Below, piece after piece: positions 1-7,020 of a stretch of DNA of 44,868 nucleotides. Both the position numbers and the translations under genes were made by a program. Under the pieces are notes generated by a model. The model did not search any database, had not been told where the DNA came from, and worked only from the letters and a program-made list of their open reading frames with translations. Origin of the DNA: Actinomycetes bacterium. GTDB lineage: Bacteria; Actinomycetota; Thermoleophilia; BMS3ABIN01. Position 1 is the stretch's first letter. Every line of letters starts with the position of its first letter. Location of the stretch: assembly GCA_021785935.1 (NCBI GenBank), contig JAJYOG010000011.1, forward strand, positions 1 to 44,868. Reading direction: 5' to 3'.

Positions 1-313
<313 letters not shown>

Positions 314-389
314 CGCCGGTTAGCAGGATAAAAGCGGCAGGGTCTTGACAAATAATAAAAAAGGGATTTTTGAAGGGTTTCAGAGGGTA

Positions 390-419
390 TTGCCGAACAA
401 GAAACTCGTATGTTAGTAT
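390..419 (+). promoter_or_regulatory. Promoter of the 6S-like RNA
   Basis: TTGCCG (390-395), an 18-nt spacer and TAGTAT (414-419). Transcription would start about 426, exactly where the 5' strand of the closing stem of the proposed 6S RNA begins. The -35 matches 4 of 6 consensus bases. Confidence 0.45.
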
Positions 420-423
420 AAAT

Positions 424-584
424 TTAAAGCTCGACCTTGTTTGTGATCTGTAACTTTATTGAGCCAACATATTGTGTAAGGGAGCTTAGTCTTTCCCAAC
501 TGCTTACGGGTAGATGGGGAGCGGCGCCCACCTGCTGGAGCAGGTTCAATAAACTAGCGGACACGGCATGGTGGAGCTTTATTT
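424..584 (+). ncRNA. ssrS: Probable 6S RNA
   Basis: This gap has no gene but reads as a long, bulged hairpin. Bases 426-432 (AAAGCTC) pair with 574-580 (GAGCTTT), and 434-436 pair with 570-572, closing a ~155-nt transcript. The 3' half has the layout of the 6S family: a small perfect hairpin 530-536/539-545 (ACCTGCT/AGCAGGT), then GGTTCA, then a GGACACGGCAT segment next to the closing stem. E. coli 6S has the equivalent CACCTTG...GGTTCA...GGCGGCAT. 6S RNA binds the RNA polymerase holoenzyme by mimicking an open promoter. No strong terminator is visible. A covariance-model search would settle it. Confidence 0.62.
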
Positions 585-603
585 TGACTAAAGAAAGGGG
601 AGC

Positions 604-1113
604 GTGACGAGACTCCTAAGAATTTCAGCCACGGCGATAATGGTAGCGCTGGTGGCTTTTTTATTGGCTGGATGCGGCGAGGATACAACAACCCCGGCTG
701 CGCAGACCGTTACTTCAAAGACCTCCCGGGCTGCTGGCACCAGTACGGGCAAGGCGGAGGACCTGATCGGCCAGGTCGTGACCCCGACTGACCTGTCACC
801 CAAGGATTTCAAGAGTTCGATCGAATCACGGCGGCCTGTCGTGGTAACGTTCTACATGAGCGGCCCCTACGATGATTCGCAGGTACGTTCGTCTGTATCG
901 TCGCTGGAAAGCAAATATCGCGGACAGGCTGATTTCTATAACTATCTTTACACTGATAGCCAGAAATACGGCGATTTGACGGTGCTGCTGAAGGTTTCCA
1001 CTACCCCGACCGTGGTTGTCATCAACAAGCAGTCGCAGGTGCAACGCGCCTGGTCCGGCTATGCCGATGCCAAGTCGATCGAACAGGGAATCGTCGAAGC
1101 AACCAAGCAGTAG
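604..1113 (+). CDS. Thioredoxin-fold lipoprotein lacking redox cysteines
   Basis: 169 residues from a GTG preceded by AAGAAAGGGG. Residues 1-24 form a lipoprotein signal with lipobox LAGC (Cys24), so the protein should be anchored outside the membrane. Residues ~60-165 read like a thioredoxin fold: a VVVTFYMSGP strand where thioredoxins have the Trp-Cys-x-x-Cys turn, and TTPTVVVI, which matches the cis-Pro strand. The CxxC is absent (SGPYDD instead) and no Cys occurs after Cys24, so a disulfide role is unlikely. It may be a binding or scaffold domain. It lies 84 nt before the IscU-MnmA fusion. The function is unknown. Confidence 0.72.
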   Translation: MTRLLRISATAIMVALVAFLLAGCGEDTTTPAAQTVTSKTSRAAGTSTGKAEDLIGQVVTPTDLSPKDFKSSIESRRPVVVTFYMSGPYDDSQVRSSVSSLESKYRGQADFYNYLYTDSQKYGDLTVLLKVSTTPTVVVINKQSQVQRAWSGYADAKSIEQGIVEATKQ

Positions 1114-1160
1114 CGGCGCCACCGGAATTCGCTGTTCCCATTCAGCCTGCTTTCAACCCC

Positions 1161-1190
1161 TTTTCAGTAGCATCGATTCCCCGCTATTAT
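1161..1190 (+). promoter_or_regulatory. Promoter for a leaderless mnmA transcript
   Basis: TTTTCA (1161-1166), 18 nt, TATTAT (1185-1190). The ATG begins 7 nt after the -10 box, which is where transcription should start. No Shine-Dalgarno lies upstream. Confidence 0.5.
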
Positions 1191-1197
1191 CATCCAT

Positions 1198-2709
1198 ATG
1201 GGCGACCTCATCAGCGAACATTTCAACCATCCTCGCAACAAAGGTGAGATATCCGGAGCCGACGGCGTCGGTGAAGCTGGCGCAGCTGATTGCGGCGCGC
1301 GTATCCGCGTTTACATCAGCTTCGATCGCGGCCGGATCGGTCAGGCCCGATTCCAGGCTACGGGATCGAGCGCTGCCATAGCCGCTGGCAGCCTCCTCAC
1401 CGAGATGATCACTGGTTTGCCCTGGAAAAAAGCTGCGGCTATATCCACAGACAGGATTGTTTTGGTACTGGGTGAGGATAGAGGCCAGAAGGAGGGGAAG
1501 CCAGCGGATGGGGGCAAGGCCGGCGCGAGGAACCCCTTCGTGGCTATCGCGGCCGGGTTTGCCATCGAGGCCTTGCATGCCGCTATCGAAGACTCCCTCA
1601 GGCGCGGCTCCTTTCCCGGCGTCAGCGTCGTTGATAACGACGCGGTTATGGTAGCCATGAGCGGTGGCGTTGACAGCTCGGTCGCCTGCCTGATGGAAAA
1701 AAATGCGGGTCATGATGTCATTGGCATAACCATGCGGCTTTGGAGCGATCCTGACTGCGCCGGTGAAAGCGTCGAAACCTGTTGTTCCCCGCGTGCGATC
1801 CGCGACGCCAGGTCTGTCTGTCATAGCCTGGGCGTGCCGCATTTAACGGTCGATTATTCAGAAATCTTCAACCAGATAGTAGTCGCTGATTTCATTGAGG
1901 AGTACATAGCCGGGAGGACGCCCAATCCTTGTACGTGCTGCAATGGGCGATTTCGTTTTCCTGAACTTCAGATTCTCGCCGCCCGTCTGGGCGCCGCCAG
2001 GGTTGCCACAGGCCATTACGCTCGCATCGAGGCGGGAGATGAGGGGCTGCTGTTGGCTCGGGGGCTTGATAGCAGCAAAGATCAGTCATATATGCTTTGG
2101 GCAATTGAACCTTCGCTGCTGGAGCGGATTGATTTTCCTTTAGGAGGGATTAAAAAAGAAGAAACGCGGAGTCTGGCGCGCGAGGCCGGGCTGCTAGTGC
2201 ACGACCGGCCTGAGAGTCAGGAGGTTTGTTTCATCCCCGATAACGATTACCGGCGGTTCCTGCGCCGGTACGCCAAAGAGCGGCCAGTTGACGGGGAGAT
2301 TGTGGACTGTGAGGGAACGCATCTCGGCGCCCATGCGGGCTATATCGACTATACCGTGGGCCAGCGTCACGGTCTCGGCGTCAGCGCGCCGCAACCGATG
2401 TATGTCCTTCGTACGATACCACAAACAAACCAGGTGGTCATCGGCAGCCATGGGGATCTTGCGGTTCGGCTGCTTACTCTTACCCGGATGAACAGCTTCA
2501 TAACGCCAGCACAGTTAGCGCAGCTGAAGCCGATGATTCAGGTGCGCTATAATTCCACGCCTGTATCTGGAAAAATTATTGATCACGATTCATCTACATG
2601 GTCATTGAAACTGGACAAGCCTGTTTATGGAGTCGCCCCAGGTCAGTCAGCTGTTATCTATGATGGCGATATCCTAATAGGGGGCGGCGTCATCGACGGA
2701 ACCAGCTGA
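1198..2709 (+). CDS. mnmA: IscU/NifU-like domain fused to tRNA 2-thiouridylase MnmA
   Basis: 503 residues in one frame. Residues ~1-135 resemble the IscU scaffold (EHFNHPRNKG start, GRIGQARFQATG, AIAAGSLLTE). Of the three cluster-binding cysteines only Cys32 remains; the second is Ser57 and the third is Ala. Residues ~148-503 are MnmA, which thiolates U34 of tRNA Lys/Glu/Gln: PP-loop SGGVDSS (155-161), TPNPCTCCN with Cys245 and Cys248, TGHYAR, and PESQEVCFI with catalytic Cys344. The CxxC plus distal Cys is the ligand set expected of MnmA forms that bind a [4Fe-4S] cluster. MnmA alone is about 360 residues, so the front domain is a true extension. The sulfur donor IscS is not next to it in this window. 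Confidence 0.88.
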   Translation: MGDLISEHFNHPRNKGEISGADGVGEAGAADCGARIRVYISFDRGRIGQARFQATGSSAAIAAGSLLTEMITGLPWKKAAAISTDRIVLVLGEDRGQKEGKPADGGKAGARNPFVAIAAGFAIEALHAAIEDSLRRGSFPGVSVVDNDAVMVAMSGGVDSSVACLMEKNAGHDVIGITMRLWSDPDCAGESVETCCSPRAIRDARSVCHSLGVPHLTVDYSEIFNQIVVADFIEEYIAGRTPNPCTCCNGRFRFPELQILAARLGAARVATGHYARIEAGDEGLLLARGLDSSKDQSYMLWAIEPSLLERIDFPLGGIKKEETRSLAREAGLLVHDRPESQEVCFIPDNDYRRFLRRYAKERPVDGEIVDCEGTHLGAHAGYIDYTVGQRHGLGVSAPQPMYVLRTIPQTNQVVIGSHGDLAVRLLTLTRMNSFITPAQLAQLKPMIQVRYNSTPVSGKIIDHDSSTWSLKLDKPVYGVAPGQSAVIYDGDILIGGGVIDGTS

Positions 2710-2720
2710 AACGGTTTCAG
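2706..2720. repeat. Perfect palindrome between convergent genes
   Basis: CTGAAAC-G-GTTTCAG, a 7-bp inverted repeat around one base. It covers the mnmA stop codon and the last codons of the convergent GGDEF remnant. No T-tract follows, so a simple terminator is not clear. Confidence 0.4.
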
Positions 2721-3235
2721 GCAGCGTCCTCTCCGGACCGCGGCATTGAAGAGATCCAGGACTCCACGCGATTTCTGCCATTGGTTTTAGCCCGGTAAAG
2801 AGCAGTATCGGCTTTGGCGATGAGAATATCCTGGCTTATGGAATCACTATCCCAGGTGGACACGCCCAGGCTGACGGTGATACCGCTTGTCACCTTTTTG
2901 CCACCGCAGCTAAATTCGGTCGAGGCTGTTATCTGCCAGATGCGCTCAGCTGCTTCAATGGCATCAGCCATACCCGTACCGGCAAGCAGGAACAGGAATT
3001 CCTCGCTGCCATATCGAGCCGCCAGATCTATCTCCCTGATTTCTTTCTGTATCAGTCTGGAAATTTCAATGAGGATTTGATCGCCACTTGTATGCCCGTA
3101 CTGATCGTTGAAATTCTTGAAGTGATCGAGATCGAGCAAAGGACAGAATCATCATTTCGGAAACTCCCACGCACCTGGTTGACAGGGAAAGGCGGTTTTG
3201 TAGTTTCCCCGGAATCGCGGATTGTAAAACAGAAG
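2717..3235 (-). pseudogene. Decayed GGDEF (diguanylate cyclase) gene
   Basis: The clean frame (3139-2717, 140 residues, only a TTG to start on) begins inside a GGDEF domain at LLDLDHFKNFNDQYGH and runs to its end (ALYRAKTNGRNRV). The first ~35 residues of the domain are missing from this frame. Upstream, another frame gives MMILS, which would join to LLDLDHF if one base were removed near 3140, and a third frame gives YNPRF, like the LYNxRxF start of the domain, followed by stops. The signature itself is GSEEF, not GG[DE]EF. This points to a gene broken by frameshifts. A sequencing error could explain one shift but not all. Confidence 0.7.
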
Positions 3236-3243
3236 TAGGTGAG

Positions 3244-4524
3244 CTATCTTTCCCGGCGCCACCGCAACAGGCGGTAGGCCAGGAAATAGAAGCCGATCGC
3301 CAAAAGCAACAACGGAGCGATGATTCCCAGCGCTTCAATGACGAAATTGACCGTCTGTACCGCCAGCCAGCCGGCGTATTTTAGCGAGCTGGCGAAACCC
3401 CAATCGATGCCGTTATTTTGTGCATCGCCGCCGTTTTCGGTTTCCCGCAGGTTGACGGTAATCGAGGCGAAGTCTGTGCGTGTATCCATATACTTCATGC
3501 GGCCCTTGATCTGCTCTATCTGCGCCTGGACATCGGACAGACGTAACTGCACCGAAAGAATCTCCTCGACAGTCTGCGCTTTTTGCATCAAAGCCAGTAG
3601 CTGCGTTTCCTGTGCCTCGGCATTACGCAGACGGCTCTGCAGATCGACGTAATCCTCGGTTACGTCCTGGCTCGACACCTTCTTGCCAGTGACCTTGCCA
3701 AGGGCGTCGATCTCCGTCTGCGCCTGGTTAAAGTTGTCATTGGTATTCAGCACGCGGATCGATATCGAGCCTCGCTGCAATAGATCGTGGTTGCTTGGGC
3801 TGCTGGCGTCCGCGGAGGCGACATAACCGCCGTATTTCGCAGCGATTGCGGTTACCTGGGCATATTTGTCATTGAACTCACCAGGCTGTATGTCGATCTG
3901 GAAGTCGGCTGACAGCATAATTTTTTGTCCGGAGGGGAGGGACTGGGTCCCAATACCGTTTCCGCCCGGCGTTCCTGCCACGGACCCCAGGGAACCGGCA
4001 TTTTCACCCCTGGCCTGTACGTCCGATTCTACGGGAGCCACTCCGGTTGCTTTCTCCATGGTCTGCGCGTCAGTGGACCTGGTCTGATCGTTAAAGGCCG
4101 CTGCTTGCATAGCCGTCCCGCTGCTATTGTAGCCACCATGAATCAGGGCGCCTGCAAGGCCGGCGACGGCAAGGCCCATGACCAGAACCGCCGCGACGGC
4201 TGCGATCCTTGGGGCTGTCAGCCATACCGGCAGCCAGTGGCCCTTTCCGGACAAGCACTTTTCACGGAAAGCTCCGTTAGCCGCTGTCTGGTTAGCCGCT
4301 GTCTGGTTGGCCGCTGTCTGCGCCCTCAATTTTGCCAGCCTGGACTCCAGGACCCGTTTAAAGGGCTCCGATGGTTCAGGCCGGGCTTCGTTAAGTTCAC
4401 GCGCTAAAGCCAGCAGCTCATCCGTCTCTGCCTCGGTGGCGCCCGTGCTCTCGACGGTTTCGCTCGCGATCAACTGTTCGATCATTTCCAGCAGCTGTTC
4501 TTGTCTGGTTTTGTCATTCATCAC
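3244..4524 (-). CDS. DUF4349 membrane protein, probable anti-sigma partner
   Basis: 426 residues; the start ATGA overlaps the stop of the ECF sigma gene, so the two are translationally coupled. Residues 1-100 are soluble and acidic/helical, the expected cytoplasmic, sigma-facing part. One membrane segment lies at ~105-128 and a second at ~397-419 before an Arg-rich tail. The extracytoplasmic part (~200-390) has the DUF4349 pattern: QIDIQPGEFN, GGYVASADASS, RGSISIRVL, then a coiled coil from ~290 (DLQSRLRNAEAQETQLLAL) and a TDFASITVNL strand. The HxxxCxxC zinc motif of ZAS anti-sigmas is absent. The sigma-binding role is inferred from coupling and topology. Confidence 0.78.
   Translation of the reverse strand: MMNDKTRQEQLLEMIEQLIASETVESTGATEAETDELLALARELNEARPEPSEPFKRVLESRLAKLRAQTAANQTAANQTAANGAFREKCLSGKGHWLPVWLTAPRIAAVAAVLVMGLAVAGLAGALIHGGYNSSGTAMQAAAFNDQTRSTDAQTMEKATGVAPVESDVQARGENAGSLGSVAGTPGGNGIGTQSLPSGQKIMLSADFQIDIQPGEFNDKYAQVTAIAAKYGGYVASADASSPSNHDLLQRGSISIRVLNTNDNFNQAQTEIDALGKVTGKKVSSQDVTEDYVDLQSRLRNAEAQETQLLALMQKAQTVEEILSVQLRLSDVQAQIEQIKGRMKYMDTRTDFASITVNLRETENGGDAQNNGIDWGFASSLKYAGWLAVQTVNFVIEALGIIAPLLLLAIGFYFLAYRLLRWRRER
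4274..4321 (-). repeat. Three tandem 15-bp units (QTAAN repeats)
   Basis: Three near-identical 15-bp units encode QTAAN three times (residues ~69-83), in the cytoplasmic linker before the first membrane segment of the DUF4349 protein. They can change number by slippage without breaking the frame. Confidence 0.75.
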
Positions 4525-5093
4525 TGATCACCCTCTAGCTGGGATTTCATCTTTTTTAACGACCGGTAAAGGATGGTGCCGACGTTGGATTCCGAAATCT
4601 CGAGGAGCCTGCCGATTTCACGGTTGTTCATGGACCCGCCGAACTTCAGCGCTACGATTTCAAGCTCGTTCGACTCCAGGCCGGCGAGCGCCTGCTCCAG
4701 CTCGCTTCGCAATTCCAGCGCTTTAAAATCTTTTCCGGGATCGACCCCGTAATCTGGTGAATCATTCTCGCCCAGTTCGGTTTCGGCCGCGTTTCTGGCA
4801 GTAGCGCGAAAATGATCGGTGAGACAATTTCTGGCGATCGTGAATATCCAGGTTGACAGGGCTCCCTGATCAGTGTCATAGCGATCGAAGCCACGCCAGG
4901 CTTTCTCGAATATTTGCGAAGTTATGTCTTCAGCGGTGGAACGATGAATAACCCTGTAGGAAACGAACGCATAAACAGGTTTTATGTAACGAAGGTAAAC
5001 CTCTTCGAACTCCCCGGCGGCATCTCTTGCCGCATGGGCTCGTGAGTTGTGTTGTTCGCGCGAAAAAAACATTATATTTGCGGCTTCTTCCAT
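4521..5093 (-). CDS. ECF-type RNA polymerase sigma factor
   Basis: 190 residues from the ATG at 5093; a longer open frame to 5318 has no family-like sequence and was not used. Region 2 (~26-95) is clear: FEEVYLRYIKPVYAFVSYRV, TAEDITSQIFEKAW and STWIFTIARNCLTDHFR (promoter melting and -10 recognition). Region 4 (~135-185) has the helix-turn-helix NNREIGRLLEISESNVGTIL, then YRSLKKMKSQL. The gene overlaps the DUF4349 membrane protein by 4 nt. The pair probably senses envelope conditions. Its target promoter is not identified. Confidence 0.88.
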   Translation of the reverse strand: MEEAANIMFFSREQHNSRAHAARDAAGEFEEVYLRYIKPVYAFVSYRVIHRSTAEDITSQIFEKAWRGFDRYDTDQGALSTWIFTIARNCLTDHFRATARNAAETELGENDSPDYGVDPGKDFKALELRSELEQALAGLESNELEIVALKFGGSMNNREIGRLLEISESNVGTILYRSLKKMKSQLEGDQ

Positions 5094-5405
5094 GATTCCC
5101 GTGCCGGTTAACCTCTCATTTTTCGGTCTCATTCGTGTATACGATGAGAAGAAAAAAGTATCACAAGCAGGAAATGGGCTATTTTCAGCAAATCTAACAC
5201 AGATGCACTCAGGGTTTTTGCTCCCCGGCAAAAAGGGGCATTCCCCGATAACGTATCCTCTGCGGAATACGATATATTGGCCACCCGTCCTCAAAAAGCA
5301 TAGGGAATGGGGAAGCATTCGAGGAGGCGATACCGGTCACAATGGGTGTTTTAACTGTGTTAAGATACAAGCGCCAAACCGTCAATCAACGGGAGGAACA
5401 CCCTA
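5094..5405. other. Divergent intergenic region, 312 nt
   Basis: On the minus strand a TTGTGA/TATACA pair near 5138-5170 (spacer ~19 nt) is a possible promoter for the ECF sigma gene. On the plus strand a perfect inverted repeat TTAAC-TGT-GTTAA (5351-5363) overlaps a TAAGAT hexamer (5361-5366), about 40 nt before the DUF948 gene, and could be an operator. The middle part holds a CCCC/GGGG stem near 5222-5240 and nothing else I can name. Confidence 0.35.
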
Positions 5406-5774
5406 ATGGACTGGACAGCCATACTGGAAGGATCGCTAAGCTTCTTTCTTGTGATAACAGCGTTGGCGCTGGCGTTTCTTCTCTTGAAGATGGGCGGAAC
5501 TTTTTCAAGGTTGAATGTTTTCTTGAAAAGGCTGGACGAGGAAGTCATACCGCTGCTAAGCAAACTTCAAGTGACGCTGGACGAAGTCAACAGCCAGTTG
5601 GGCAAACTGGATGACATGATGGGAACCCTGGTTGGAGTTACCGACCGGGTAGACCACACCACCAGGGCGGTCTCAACGGCATTGACAACGCCTGCCAAGA
5701 AAGTGGCAGGGCTTTCCGCAGGGGTTTCAGAGGCTATCTCCTCGCTGGTAAGTCAGAGGGGGAGAGGCCATTGA
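5406..5774 (+). CDS. DUF948 membrane-anchored protein
   Basis: 122 residues from an ATG with GGGAGGAAC upstream. One N-terminal membrane segment (~8-30) is followed by an amphipathic helical region (VIPLLSKLQVTLDEVNSQLGKLDDM, TDRVDHTTRAVSTAL) typical of DUF948. In actinobacteria a DUF948 gene commonly sits just before alaS together with a second small membrane gene, the layout seen here apart from the inserted sigma gene. The role is unknown, probably envelope-associated. Confidence 0.8.
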   Translation: MDWTAILEGSLSFFLVITALALAFLLLKMGGTFSRLNVFLKRLDEEVIPLLSKLQVTLDEVNSQLGKLDDMMGTLVGVTDRVDHTTRAVSTALTTPAKKVAGLSAGVSEAISSLVSQRGRGH

Positions 5775-6055
5775 TGGGGAAGTTGATCTCTAAGTTGGCT
5801 TGGGCAGGCGTGATCGCAGGAGTAGCGGTTGTGGTTTACGCCAAGAAGAGGGCAGACGCCACTGGCAGGGACGTAGGTACAGTTCTGTCTAATCTGCCTG
5901 AGGAGTTGAAGGAGACCAGGAACGAATTGGAGCAGGATGTGAAGGTGGCGGTGGAAGTAGGTAAAAAGGCCGCCGCGGAGCGTGAGATTGAATTCGAGAA
6001 AGAGCTTGGCGGGGCTGATAAAGAGATAAGCCCAATGCCTGATTTCCTGGTTTAG
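5774..6055 (+). CDS. Small membrane protein of the alaS cluster
   Basis: 93 residues; the ATG overlaps the stop of the DUF948 gene (TGATG), with GAGGGGGAGAGG upstream. One N-terminal membrane helix (~8-24, WAGVIAGVAVVVYA) is followed by a charged helical tail (EELKETRNELEQDVKVAVEVGKKA). The position matches the small DUF6167/YtxH-like gene that follows DUF948 in streptomycetes; the family itself is inferred from position and shape only. Confidence 0.68.
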   Translation: MGKLISKLAWAGVIAGVAVVVYAKKRADATGRDVGTVLSNLPEELKETRNELEQDVKVAVEVGKKAAAEREIEFEKELGGADKEISPMPDFLV

Positions 6056-6063
6056 CTGTTTGG

Positions 6064-6088
6064 GTTTAAGCATAGCGGCAGCGGGTAG
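6064..6088 (+). promoter_or_regulatory. SigB/SigF-type promoter before the sigF-like gene
   Basis: GTTTAA (6064-6069), exactly 13 nt, GGGTAG (6083-6088). The SigB/SigF consensus is GTTTAA-N12-15-GGGTAT, so 11 of 12 positions match. It lies ~120 nt before a sigma gene of that same family, which suggests autoregulation. Confidence 0.65.
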
Positions 6089-6207
6089 GTCCAAAGCCCG
6101 GATTGTGTTTTGTAGAGTACCGGGGTAAAGACAGGGTTTCGGGGAGTACCATCGTAGCAGGCCAATGCGTCGCTACAGGGGGGGACGCACATCGATGGAG
6201 GTGGACC

Positions 6208-7011
6208 ATGGCTACAGCGTGTTACGCGAGTCAAACCACGAGCGGATCGCACCGCGGGCATCTTAACGAGGGGCAGTTGTTGGCAGCCTATTGCCGGCAA
6301 GGGGACACCTACGCCAGGGATGAACTAATTACCCGATATTTGCCGCTTGTCTACGGCGTCTCCAGGCGATACTGCCAGCGGGGCGAGCAACTCGAAGACC
6401 TGGTTCAGGTTGGATGCATCGGACTCATCAAGGCAATCGACCGCTTTGACCTCGATCGCGGTGTCGCCCTTTCCACTTATGCCACTCCCAATATCATCGG
6501 CGAAATAAAACGCTATTTCCGTGACAAGGGATGGGCCGTAAAGGTTCCGCGTGGCCTCCTGGAGCTGAACATGCGCCTGGAGCAGGTAATGGGCGATCTC
6601 GCTGGTAGCCGCCATCGCGCCCCCAACGTGCATGAACTTGCCGAGGCCGTCGACGCCACTCCGGAAGAAGTCATGGAAGCAATCGAGGCCGGACGCTCAC
6701 GAAATTCACTTTCACTGGATCATTCACTCTGCCGCGGCGACGATGATGACGAACGTCTGCCGCTGGACTCAATCGGCAACTGCGAGGACGGCTTTGAAAT
6801 CGCAGAGAAACGTATAATTCTGGAACCGGGATTCGCCCGTCTTACGAAGCGCGAGCGCCACATTCTTCATCAAAGGTTCTTCGAGGGCTTGACTCAGTCG
6901 CAGATAGCAGCGAACATAGGCGTATCCCAGATGCACGTCTCCCGCCTAATTCGGCGCGCACTTGCCAAGGTACGCACCGAAATGGAGTTGCGGGAAGGAA
7001 AGGAGTGCTGA
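6208..7011 (+). CDS. sigF: SigB/SigF-family alternative sigma factor
   Basis: 267 residues from the ATG with GATGGAGGTGG upstream; the frame is open to 6103 but that extension has no family-like sequence. It has region 2 (DELITRYLPLVYGVSRRY, DLVQVGCIGLIKAIDRFD, STYATPNIIGEIKRYFRDKG), region 3 (VPRGLLELNMRLEQVMGDL) and region 4 with helix-turn-helix (LTQSQIAANIGVSQMHVSRL). STYATPNIIGEIKRYFRD is characteristic of the stress/sporulation SigB/F/G group. No anti-sigma or anti-anti-sigma gene lies beside it. It separates the DUF948 pair from alaS. Confidence 0.88.
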   Translation: MATACYASQTTSGSHRGHLNEGQLLAAYCRQGDTYARDELITRYLPLVYGVSRRYCQRGEQLEDLVQVGCIGLIKAIDRFDLDRGVALSTYATPNIIGEIKRYFRDKGWAVKVPRGLLELNMRLEQVMGDLAGSRHRAPNVHELAEAVDATPEEVMEAIEAGRSRNSLSLDHSLCRGDDDDERLPLDSIGNCEDGFEIAEKRIILEPGFARLTKRERHILHQRFFEGLTQSQIAANIGVSQMHVSRLIRRALAKVRTEMELREGKEC

Positions 7012-7020
7012 CAGTCCTAG

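Noticed and set aside
345-370. Perfect TTGACA (345-350) as a -35 element
   Set aside because: No acceptable -10 box lies 16-19 nt downstream.
4521-5318. Longer ECF sigma frame starting at 5318
   Set aside because: The first 75 residues resemble no sigma sequence and cross the promoter region. The ATG at 5093 begins the family-like part.
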